A DNA stretch of 64,000 nt from Palaemon carinicauda (lineage: Eukaryota > Arthropoda > Malacostraca > Decapoda > Palaemonidae): positions 41,531,930-41,595,929 of the forward strand of contig NC_090726.1 of assembly GCF_036898095.1 (NCBI RefSeq), written 5' to 3'. The notes under the pieces are model-generated. The model was not told the DNA's origin, made no database searches, and saw only the letters and a list, made by a program, of their open reading frames with translations. Every line of letters starts with the position of its first letter. The first letter of the stretch is position 1. Of this stretch, positions 34,501 to 46,500 are shown piece after piece. A program made the position numbers and the translations under genes.

Positions 34501-37500
34501 TTGAGTTACAGAGGTACTGGTCGAGGATACTGATACTGACTTGCACCAGTTTCGGAAGACTTCCCACTTCGATTGGTAGACTCTAAGGGTGGATGTCCTC
34601 CTTGCTCTAGCAATCGCCCTGGCTGCCTCCTTCGAAAAGCCTCTACTGTAGCTCTCAAGAGTCTTTCGATAGTCTGAAGGCAGTCAGACGAAGAGCGTGG
34701 AGGCCTTGGTGTACCTTCTTTACGTGTGGCTGACGTAGAAGGTCCACCCTTAGAGGAAGCGTTCTGGGAACGTCCACTAGCCATCGAAGTACCTCGGTGA
34801 ACCATTCTCTCGCGGGCCAGAGGGGAGCAACTAACGTCAACCTTGTCCCTTCGTGAGAGGCGAACTTCTGCAGTACCTTGTTGACAATCTTGAACGGGGG
34901 GAATGCATATAGGTCTAGATGTGACCAATCTAGGAGAAAGGCATCTATATGAACTGCTGCTGGGTCCGGGATTGGTGAGTAATATATTGGGAGCCTCTTG
35001 GTCATCGAGGTTGCGAAGAGATCTATGGTTGGCTGGCCCCATGTGGCCCAAAGTCTCTTGCACACATCCTTGTGTAGGGTCCATTCTGTTGGAATGATTT
35101 GTCCCTTTCGACTGAGGCAATCTGCCATGACATTCAAGCTGCCTTGGATGAACCTCGTTACTAGCGAAATGTTTAGACCTTTTGACCAGGTGAGGAGGTC
35201 CCTTGCGATCTCGTACAACGTCATAGAGTGGGTCCCTCCTTGCTTGGAGATGTACGCCAAAGCCGTGGTGTTGTCCGAGTTCACCTCCACCACTTTGCCT
35301 TGAAGGAGAGACTTGAAGCTTTTCAAGGCCAGATGAACTGCCAGTAGCTCCTTGCAGTTGATATGCATTGTCCTTTGACTCGAGTTCCAAGTTCCCGAGC
35401 ATTCCCGACCGTCTAATGTCGCGCCCCAGCCTGTGTCCGATGCGTCCGAGAAGAGAACGTGGTTGGGAGTCTGAACAGCCAGGGGCAGACCCTCTCTGAG
35501 GCTGATACTGTCCTTCCACCAAGTCAGGCAAGACTTCATCTTCTCGGAAATGGGGATCGAGACCGCTTCTAGCGTCTTGTCCTTTTTCCAGTAAACAGCT
35601 AGGTGATATTGAAGAGGACGGAGGTGTAGTCTTCCCAACGATACGAACTGTTCCAGGGATGAAAGTGTCCCTATCAGACTCATCCACTGCCTGACTGAAC
35701 ACCGTTCCTTCTTCAGCATGTTCTGGATGCATAACTGGGCTTGGCTCGTTCTGGGGGCCGACGGAAAAGCCCGAAAAGCTAGACTGTGAATCTCCATCCC
35801 TACATACACAATAGTTTGGGATGGGACCACTTGAGACTTTTCCATATTGACAAGGAGACCCAATTCCTTGGTCAGATCTAGAGTCCACTTTAGATCCTTC
35901 AGACAGCGACGACTGGAAGAAGCTCTTAGAAGCCAGTCGTCCAAATTGAGGGAGGCTCGGATGTCCGCTAAATGAAGGAATTTGGCTACATTCCTCATCA
36001 GCCTCGTAAACACAAGAGGAGCTGTGCTTAGGCCAAAGCACAGGGCTTGAAACTGGTAGACAACCTTTTCGTAAACAAATCTCAGAAAAGGTTGGGAGTC
36101 TGGGTGGATGGGGACGTGGAAGTATGCGTCCCTTAGGTCTAAAGAGACCATCCAGTCTTCCCTTCTGACCGCTGCTAGAACGGACTTTGTGGTCTCCATG
36201 GAGAACGTCTGCTTTGTGACAAAGACATTCAGCGCACTGACGTCTAGCACCGGCCTCCACCCTCCTGTCTTCTTTGCCACTAAGAAGAGACGGTTGTAGA
36301 AGCCCGGGGTTTGATGGTCCAGGACTTTGACTACCGCTCCCTTTTCTAGTAAGAGAGACACCTCCTGTTTCAATGCTCGTCTCTTGTCTTCCTCTCTGTA
36401 CCTGGGAGAGAGATCGATGGGAGACGTTGCGGGGTTTTCGTACAAACGGGATCTTGTGCCCCTCTCTGAGCAACTTCACAGATTGTGCATCTGCGCCTCT
36501 CTTCTCCCAGGTCTGCCAGAAGTTCTTGAGTCTGGCTCCCACTGCTGTCTGAAGAAGCTGGCAGTCAGACTCTGCCTTTAAAGGACTTGGTTCCTTTCTT
36601 CTTTCCACGTCTTCCTTCGGCACGAGCACCTCCTCTGCTGGAGGCTCTGCCACGAAAGGGCGGAATAAATCGGGACGCTGGAGTGTCCATCCTTGGTCTA
36701 GCTGACAAGGTAGGCAAAGGGGTGGCTTTGCGAGCAGAGGACGCAACCAGGTCATGAGTGTCCTTCTGTATCAAAGAAGCAGCAATCTCCTTAATCAAGT
36801 CCTCTGGAAAGAGGCACTTAGAAAGAGGAGCAAACAGAAGTTCGGATCTTTGACAAGGTGTCACTCCAGCTGACAGGAAAGAGCAAAGGTTCTCACGCTT
36901 CTTGAGGACTCCGGATACGAACGATGCAGCAAGCTCACTAGACCCGTCACGTATGGCCTTGTCCATGCAGGACATGATGAGCAAGGAAGTTTCCTTCTCT
37001 GACGGAGAGATCTTCCTGCTTAAAGCTCCCAGACACCAGTCTAAAAAGTTGAAGACCTCAAAGGCTCTAAATAACCCTTTCAAAAGGTGGTCTAGGTCCG
37101 AAGATGACCAACATATTTTCGAGCGTCTCATGGCTAGCCTGCGGGGAGAGTCTACAAGACTTGAGAAGTCGCCCTGGGCAGAGGCAGGAACTCCCAAGCC
37201 GAGAACTTCTCCCGTGGCATACCAGACGCTCGATTTAGAAGAGAGTTTAGCAGGGGGAAACATAAAGGCTGTCTTCCCTAGACTCTTTTTGGACTGCATC
37301 CATTCTCCTACCACTCGTAAAGCTCTCTTGGACGAGCGTGCGAGGACGAGTCTAGTAAAGGCAGGCGAGGATGACGGCATACCTAATACAAACTCTGACG
37401 GAGGAGAGCGCGGAGCCACAGACACAAACTGGTCCGGAAACATCTCTTTGAACAGAGCTAGAACTTTTCTAAAGTCCAAAGAGGGTTGCGTGGACTTAGG

Positions 37501-40500
37501 CTCGTCAAGATCCGAATGTGGTTCATCAACGTGAGCGGCACCATCATCATCCGAAAGTCCATCATCCGAGTATTGAGGAGGAAGCGGCAATGGAGTAGGT
37601 AACGGCTGGTCAGCCGAGTCCGGTCGCACGGGTGCACGCGTGACTGAACCGGACGCAACGTCATGGAACTGTTGCCCAGTCTGTGAGCTGGCAACAACCA
37701 TAGCAGCGCGGGGACGCACAGCGTCTACTCCAGACTGTCTAGCCTGATGCGGGTGAGCAGTGGCAACCACACTGGGTTGCGGAGGTTGACGCACCGCGTC
37801 AAAACAAAACAACTCTGACTGTTGTTGTGTCTCGCGAACGTCAACGGAAGGCTCCGTGCGTCGCTGAACGTCAACATGCGGCTGGCAGGGTACACTGGAA
37901 CGCATGGGTGGCGGAACTCTCTCAACTGGAGTGCGCAAGAAGGTTGCCTCAGCGTCCACAGGACGCACAACCGAGTGTGTGGTTGGTTGTAGGCAAGAGG
38001 CTGGTGCAGCAGCAACCTTCTCCGCACGAAAGTCCTGCATCAGAGACGTTAATTGTGACTGCATGTTCTGCAGCAAAGACCACTTGGGGTCTGCAGGAGC
38101 AGGTGCGGCGACAGACGGTGTAACTGTCTGCGGCGGTACCGCTTTGCCTCTCTTAGGAGGTGAGCAGTCATCGGAAGACTGCAGCGAGTCCGAACTGACC
38201 CAGTGGCTACAACTGGGCCGTTGGACTTGCGCGGAAGGGACCGACTTGCGCTTAAGCGGTCGTGAGACCTTGGTCCATGGTTTCTTGCGAGAAACCTCTT
38301 CCGCAGACGAGGAATAAATGGGCTCTCTCGTCTTTGTGTGGGTGGGGCGATCTTGGGTAGATACGCCCGAAACCACGGAGGGAACGTCTGTTCGCTGATT
38401 AAAGCCTCTCGAACCCATTGGTCGTACGACATTGCTTCTCCCCTGGACTTGGGAGCTTGCAAGAGGTCCCGGACTAGGAGGACGACAGGCACGAACAGAC
38501 GAACCCTCAAGCGCAACACTATCCACAACACTATCACTCACTTTATCACTTCCCACTGCACTTTTACACTTCAGCTCCTTGACGTCCGCCATGAGCTGGT
38601 TACGGTCACTAGCCAGGGACTCAACTCTCTCACCCAGAGCTTGGATGGCACGCATCATATCAGCCATCGAAGGTTCCTGAGTGCCAGAAGGGGGATTAGG
38701 AGCAACCACTACAGGGGAAGGAATAGGTTGTGGGGCATGAGGAGAGGAAAAATCAACAGAACGAGATGAACTTCTCCTGACTCTATCTCTCTCTAGCCTA
38801 CGTGTATATTTTTGGAATTCGATAAAATCGAATTCCGAAAGCCCAACGCATTCCTCACATCGATCTTCCAATTGACAGGTTTTATCCCGACAATTGGAAC
38901 AAACGGTGTGAGGATCGATAGAGGCCTTCGGAAGACGCCTTGAACAGTCCCTAGCATTACACTTCCTGAATTTTGGGACTTGAGAAGGGTCAGCCATTTT
39001 GAATTGGTCAAAGGGGAATTCAAAAACTATCCAAAGTCATCAACAAATAATCCGATATCAAAAAAAGAATGCAAGGATTTATTGAAGAGAAAGCCTGCAC
39101 AGCGAAAGCTCAAAACTAGAAAAGTGTACTTCACCAAATAGTTGTGAAAACAAATCCAGTTAGCAACAGCGAATTAGTAGGTCTTGCCGGTAGCACGACA
39201 GAGAGAAAATTGAGTTCTTTGTTTACAATGAGTACTGGGTACTTGGACGACAGATGGCGCTGTTGAAGTACACCCCCTACCTGCATAGCGATCGCTGGCG
39301 GATTTTTTCCGTAGAGTTTTCTGTCGAGCAGCAGAGCTGCAGCTATTATAATCACCGGCTAAGTTAAATATTGAAAAATGATTTTAGAATATAAACTTTC
39401 AGATCTGTTTTTAAATTTCTCTAATGGCTTTACATGGATTCATTAATTTCTGCCATTTGTAACTTAGTGAAAATTTGAAAAATGGAAACATCTTTTCATA
39501 TCATCCATACTAAAGCAAGTTAGTATTCAATGGAAAGGTCTTCATGAGAGCCTTCCAATATATATCAACAAGCAAGGATTTGTGCGATCTTGAAAGATTT
39601 TGCTACATCAGAAGTTTTATTGAGTTCACCACTGGCAGTGAAAAGGTTGAGGTCAACCTTGATACAAACTGCTAAAAAAAGGCTTAAGATACTTAATCAA
39701 CCCTAGACATCTTACAGTGAAGTCAAATGTACATCATAAATATCGTCACCCTCATAAACTAACTGCCGAAGTCATTTTCTCCACTTGTTGGGAAATCAAA
39801 AAGAAACCTTCTCATTTCCTAATTCTTTATATCATTGTCTTGAGTTTCAATTCACATATTCTTAATAGAAGAATTTGTGAATAAGAATTTGTTAATTTAA
39901 GCTCACCACAATGATATAAAGAATTAGGAAATGAGGTTTTCTTTTTTATTTCCCAACTAGTGGAAAAAAAGACTTAGGCAGTTAGTTTATGAGGGTGACG
40001 ATATGCATACTTCATGCAAAGATGCACTGCTAAGAAATTGAACAGACCCAATAGATAATGAAGTCACATTTATGATTAATCCAATTTGCACAAGAATCTA
40101 AGGTTTATGCACCGTCACTCTGACCTCAATTTCGATACTTTCTTCTTTACTTTTAATGTTTCCATTGGTCTCTTCATACAGTATTTTAAACTTTATATAG
40201 GTCCTGTTTTCCCATCTCACTTGATAACAAATCTTTTGGGAAAGCCGTAAGAGAGAGTCGAGAAACAAGATTCAATGGTTTTGTTAATATTAAATTAATC
40301 TATAACAATCTTTAGGGAAAGCCATAAGAGTCAAAAAATAAGATTCAGGATTTTATTAAACTAATCTATAACACCAGTAATATATAATCAGGGGAAAGCT
40401 ATCAAAAGTTTATAATACATGATTAAAAAGCATTGCACGAAATCCCACACTAATAAGATGAGTTTATTTTACACAACCCAAATACTATTTTATTCTAAAT

Positions 40501-43500
40501 GAGAAAAGTTTGTACACTCCATGGAGTTCCATTTCATTACTTCAAGGAACCTCCAAAGGCATTGTTCTTTAATTGGAGAAAACTACATTTAAAGTGGGCT
40601 AGCTGGAGGCTGAAAAGACTCTGAAACTAGAGGGGCACTCGGTAGAGAGCATGCCTTTGTCACACCAAGCAGTCTTATTTTGCTCTTAACTCCACTGCCT
40701 ACTTGTACTTCGATTCATTTTCCTCAAAATCTAATGGATTTGTCCTTTGGGGTCATACCCCAAATGTCCACCGAGTTTCATTTAAATTGACTCAGTAGGT
40801 TTTATGTAATGTTCCCATACAAAAAATAACAGTAGCAAAATATTTGCCATTTACTTAATATTACGATTATTTTCAAAGTACGACTGCATACTTGTACTGT
40901 GATGTACTTTACCCAAAATGTTAAAGATTCATTCTTAGGTCATACCCACGACTACTAAAGGTACCCTGACACTTGCAAGACTTTTTGCCACGAATTTGTC
41001 GTGGCAAGTCGTGACATTTTGTGGCACGAACTGGAAGATAAAAAAAAAAAAAAAAAAATTACCTCAGAATCACAGATGACCTGTCCACATTAACACGAAC
41101 TGGCACGACTAGTTCAAGCATAGTTTGCGCACTTCCCGCATCGTGTCGACGAGTTCACGAACAGTTCGCGCATAGTTCACAACCCGGTCATGAAATTTTG
41201 TTGTGACCAAAATTTTGAACATTTCAAAATTCTCATCAAGACATGCCACGATGTCACGATGGGTTTACGAACACTTCACGCCAGTTCACGACAAGTTCAC
41301 GCCAGTTCACGACTCGAATCGTGACAATGCGTGCCACAAATTCGTGCAAGTGTCAGCCTGGCTTAAGTTTGGTCAAAATTGGTGCGGTGGTTTTTGTGTA
41401 AAGTTGTTCATAAACCTACAACACATCAAATGTACTCCAAGATTACATTGACCCTTACTTACCATCATAGTAGATTTACGAAGGTCAGGTATACTCACAA
41501 GTTTAAGAGGTCCTTCACACAATATATACCTTACTTGAACTTACAATACAGAAGGTCCTCAACTTACAAACTTAATTGTTTCCAAGTTGTTTGTAAGTAG
41601 AATTGTTTGTAAGAATAATTCTGTAAAATTTTGGCCTATCGTAGGCCTAACCTGAATCCCATGCCTATGATTCCCAGCTACAAAAGTCAACAAATAATCA
41701 GGTTTCATATAAAATAGATATCAGGTTTTTACTAATGTTGTTTTGCTTACTGTATTGAATGATATATTGTTTGATTACAGTCTTTCTTTATCGTATGTTT
41801 GTTTTTTCCGTTGGATTTGTGTTTGTATCCCCGGATGTTTGAAAATCGACGACCTTCTGTAAACGGAAATAAAACTGCATCTATAGTACCTGCATTAGAG
41901 GGTTAAGTGACGGTGGAAGCGTTTCTGGCAATTCTATGTGATTTCTTCTTAGGACTACGAGATGCATAGCAGTGAAAAACTCTTCTAAAGACAATGCTCC
42001 ATCTTTAGTAACATCTGCAAGTTGCCTGAGGAAAGCAAAAAGAATTTTCATTATCTATAAAGGTACATATAACAGTAGCTACAAAGAATTCAAAGAAGTT
42101 GCTATTGATAAATTTTATGTAAATTTGTTACCTTACAATAGATCATAAAATATTTAAATCAGTCACTGGTTTCTACCATACAACTGACTACATATGTCAA
42201 GGACAAAACAAGCCTACACGAAATGAAACCATTGCTTTCATGGATAAACCAGACAGATGGTAATTTTAACCCTTTTACCCCCAGGCTGTTTGGAAATTTC
42301 CAACCCTTAACCCCCAAGGGTTATTTTTTTTTCAAGCAAATTTTGCAGTATATTTTTTTCAAATTGCTCTAACAGCCTTAATTTTCATCATAGAGAGGTC
42401 AGGATGGTCTCATTCTCTTGGAAAATGCCTAAATTTTCTAAAATAAATTATCAAAAATATGCAAAAAAAAATTTCAATAGCATTTTTTTGCAAGGACGTA
42501 CCGGTACATCCGTGGGGTAAAAGGATGAGTTTTGTGAAACGTACCGGTATGTCCTTTGGGGGTAAAAGGGTTAATAGTAAAGACCCAATAAATGTGCTCT
42601 ATACTACGCATAAGTAAAGTTCTAAAGGAAGAACACAGAGTAGAGACCCAGTAAATATGCTCTATACTATGCAGAAGTAAAGTTCTAAAGGAAAAACCCA
42701 AAGTAAGATTGAGCCACTTCTGAATTCCTAAGACTTCAAATAATTCTAATTTCATAGAAAATAAAAGTAATTTTACATTAGACTTTACCTGGCCTATAGC
42801 AGTAACTGAGGTATCAAATTACATGCAATCACCTGAAGTTAATTCTGTTGGAAATTACACATAATGAACTCAAATATTCTAAGAAAACACCAGACTCGCT
42901 ATGAGCAGGACCCTCTTTCAAGAAAGACGACCAAACTGCCCTATCAGACACAGGCACTCGAGGTCAAACGAGTGTGGCCATGTATACATCGGGGTTATTT
43001 ATATAAGCAGAATATATCCCTTAGTTTGAACAGTGAAAATGAGGAGAGCATGATCAAACAGCAAAACTCTTAAGCCCTGTCCACACGATCGAGCATGCCC
43101 GACGGGCAAACAGTGATACCAGACCACAATAGTTAGTAAGATTGAGGGTTAATGACGTCAGAAGCGGGAAAGCCACAGACAGGGATCTGGCATCTTACAG
43201 TGTTGCCAGATCCCTATCTTTAGTTTTCCCCGCTTCTAACGTTATCAACCCTTATTTTCACTAACTATTGTGGCCTGGTATCATGGTTTGCTCGTCGGGC
43301 ATGCTCAATCGTGTGGACAAGGCCTTTGGTTAAGATCAACCATTACAAATATTCTAGTTAAATCGGGGTTGGGCAGAACTTATCTAAGATTAAACACACT
43401 CGGTTGTGGCATACAGCTCCTCATAATAGTTTGGAATCAATCAAACAATCAGTGTATATCTATCTATCTATCTATGTGTGTGTGTTTCAAACACACTACA

Positions 43501-46500
43501 GACATCATCCCAATGTTACCCAATATAAAAATCTGTAATTTTTAATTGTATTTTTTTTTTATAAATATCAATCATTCGATATCTCAGGTGATGAATTTTA
43601 CATCATCTCATTTGATTTAATAAAAATCTTGAATATTTAATCCAAAAGTGCAAAATGACAAAGCTAAAATCTGCAAAGATACTCCAAGAACCTGTGAAAA
43701 CACCAAAGACTTTAAACCCAATTTGCTGTACAAATCACTCAAACGAATCCCTTTCAAGACTATATCACCTGATGTTATTGAACCCAAACTCCCTTTGTAC
43801 CACTATCACCATTAACTATAGTGCATTTCTTTTAGCGAGTCATATTTGCACTGACTCGCAGCGGTGCCCCTTTAGCTCGGAAAAGTTTCCTGATCGCTGA
43901 TTGGTTGGACAAGATAATTCTAACCAATCAGCGACCAGGAAACTTTTCCGAGCTAAAAGGCCACCATTGCGAGTCGGTTCAAATATGACTCGCTAAAAGA
44001 AATGGACTATAGTGATGTAGTTAGTGCGTGATACAACTGTGAGGGGAACCCCCTTTCCACTTTCCTTATTAATTAGGTAATGGCTGATCATGCTGAGGGT
44101 TGATATCAGACACAAGGACTGTTTAATGAAAAATATTAAATGTAAAAATTGACAATTATCCAATATTTGACCCTTATTACAATAGACAAGTAAACACAAG
44201 TCAAGTATTTAACCCTTTTACCCCAATGGACGTACTGGTACGTTCCACAAAACTCATCCCTCTACCCCCATGGACGTACCTGTACGTCCTTGCAAAACAC
44301 TGCTATTTACATTTTTTTTTTGCATATTTTTGATAACTTTATGATAAACTTCAGGCATTTTCCAAAATGATGAGACAAACCTGACCTCTCTATGACGAAA
44401 ATTAAGGCTGTTAGCGCAATTTAAATATTGCAAAATGTGCTTTAAAAAAAAAAAAAAAAAAAATAGGCCTGGGGGTTAAGGGTTGGAAAGTTCCAAATAG
44501 CGTTGGGGGTAAAAGTGTTAACAAACAATAATGACCAATCAATACACTGCTGATTAGTCATTGAGTAACGAGTATTTATTTAAAATGCAATGATAAAATT
44601 ATCTACTTTTAACTATCCAAATCCAGTGCAGTGCAAATGGAGTGCTGCAGGGCCATAATCTCTCAACAAGTACAGATCTCAACTTAGGCACAGGGTAATT
44701 TAAATGGACCCAGCATTATTAAGTAAAGTTTTTTATTTGAAGCAATGTCTCCTTAAAATATTTCATGAAGATATAACCGAGAAAATATCTGTTGAAGGAA
44801 AAGTACATAAAGTATAACATAAGTGTACAGAAACTTCCTACATCTCTTTTAACCACATTGGTCCAGCACACTTACAGTATTTAATTAATATTTCAAAAAA
44901 GGAAAACCATAAATTTCCTTACCAAATTTTACTCAATTCATGAACTGGCAACTTTGACTTTTCAAAGAATTCTTTGGCATCATTTCCAGAGAGCAATGCA
45001 GTCAGATCTCCTTGCATAGACCGAAATTGGTCAGTGTAGTAACTTCTTTGTTCATCAGTTATGGTCCACACATCATATTCCTCCTCATCAGATGACTGAT
45101 GCTCGGATGAGTCTTCCTCTGTTCCCAACAACTGTCTGTGTTCATCATTAACTGAAAGCAAAGGGCACATTTTTCAATGAAAAAAAAATTACACTGTGAT
45201 ACTCGTATTTCTCTCAGGCGTAATGAAAATTACAGGTGATAAGAGTATCGAGGCTGAGATGGTGTCACGACTGAGATGGTGTGGGCACACGTGTTGAGGA
45301 TGGATGGGGGGGAGGGAGTGAGGAGGGCTTGGGAAGAACCTGTTAGGCGGAGAAGATCAAGAGGAGAGCAGGGAATTAGATGGAGAGATAAGATGAAGGA
45401 TGATATGGAGAGAAGAGGTACGGTGGAAGAGGATGTCTTTGATCGAAGGCAGTGGAGAGGGCACATATCTGTAGATATATGACAGTACTCACCACTAGGC
45501 CAACCCTAAACTGATGGGTTACAAGGGGTTATAAGGTGTCTCACTTCTACTTGAGGTTCAACTCTGAAGAGAATCGGTCATGATGGAGATACCTCCCCAC
45601 AGAAAAATACAAATACCTTGCAACTTCACATAGAAGTGCAAAAGAGTTGATATTAGGATTTTTTTCTAAGGAAAAAAAAACAGGGAGGAGTTCCCATTTT
45701 GGGGACAAACAATAAGACTGCGAAATACTGCCTTACATACGTATACCTTGAAAGTGACTGGACTGACCAAAACAAATGCTTATCTTCAGGTAGCCTTTCC
45801 TTGGTCATTCAGTTGAGAGGAACAGCCAGCCAAGAGAAAAGCATACTGTATTGTTCTGCCCATGCAAAAGAGATGATCCCCTTAGTCTCTAGAAGGTAAA
45901 GATGGCCAAAGTTTGGTACAAGTTACTAAGTTGTATACCTTCTATTAGTTCAACTGTAATAGAGGTAAGTCTTGCCTCTACCCATAGGAAGAGTGATCTG
46001 TGGAGAGAGCCTAACTTATTGATTATTCTCAAAAATGCTCTCCCAAAAGCAGACCCTTTAGGAAAATGTTAAAACCATGGAGGATGCTAAATTGATGAAG
46101 ACTGGTGTGGGTTTGAGGCATTGTTCAGATGAAATTAGGGTAACTAGAAAGTTAGTGCTGCTGTAGCTAGCTGTGCCACCAAGAAGCTAGAATATCTACA
46201 TTCTCCGGCTCCCGTGGAATTTAAGAAACACGAGGTTGATACAAAAGAGATCCTTTAGTCCGTATAGGCACTTTTCTCGTTTGGTCAATAAATAGCTGGA
46301 AACCTGGAGAGTTGTACTGTATCTGCCTGGAAAGATAACCCAAGATGAGTGATCCTTGAATCGCATGAAAGATTAATCTAGGTGTAAATAATGAAATATA
46401 AGTCTTGGAAAGTGAAACTTGTAGTCAGTGAGATAAGACACCAAAGGTACAGCTCTTGCCTGCCTGGAAACTACAGATCGATGGTGTGCTTACACAGTGC

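Larger units (their letters stand above)
32871..39380 (-). mobile_element. DIRS retrotransposon copy C in Reps intron 6 (6.5 kb)
   Basis: Same layout as copy B: 5' ITR 39203-39380, gag 38997-36565, pol ~36755-34655, recombinase ~34800-33608, ICR 33112-33203, 3' ITR 32871-33064. The outermost bases at both ends share ATG (39378-39380 and 32871-32873), which equals the ATG at the joint in the ICR, so the insertion boundaries are well placed. The coding frames carry at least three indels and one RT active-site change, so it is probably not autonomous. Orientation is the same as the host gene. Confidence 0.93.
32551..41889 (-). other. Reps intron 6 (9.3 kb), carries DIRS copy C
   Basis: Two thirds of this intron is DIRS copy C (32871-39380). 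It also has a TA-target foldback at 39743-40001 and a foldback with GACACTTGCA ends at ~40973-41362. The rest is AT-rich with nothing recognised. Confidence 0.7.
42026..44922 (-). other. Reps intron 5 (2.9 kb)
   Basis: A MITE-rich intron: TTAA MITEs at 42270-42570 and 44213-44517, a foldback element at 43077-43325 and the perfect-arm foldback at 43815-44013. A (TATC)n/(TG)n tract lies near 43448-43490. Confidence 0.7.

Noticed and set aside
34506..36755. 749-codon ORF as a single protein in copy C
   Set aside because: It joins the pol N-terminus (by a 5-nt deletion) to an overlap frame and then a recombinase fragment; the real RT is in another frame.
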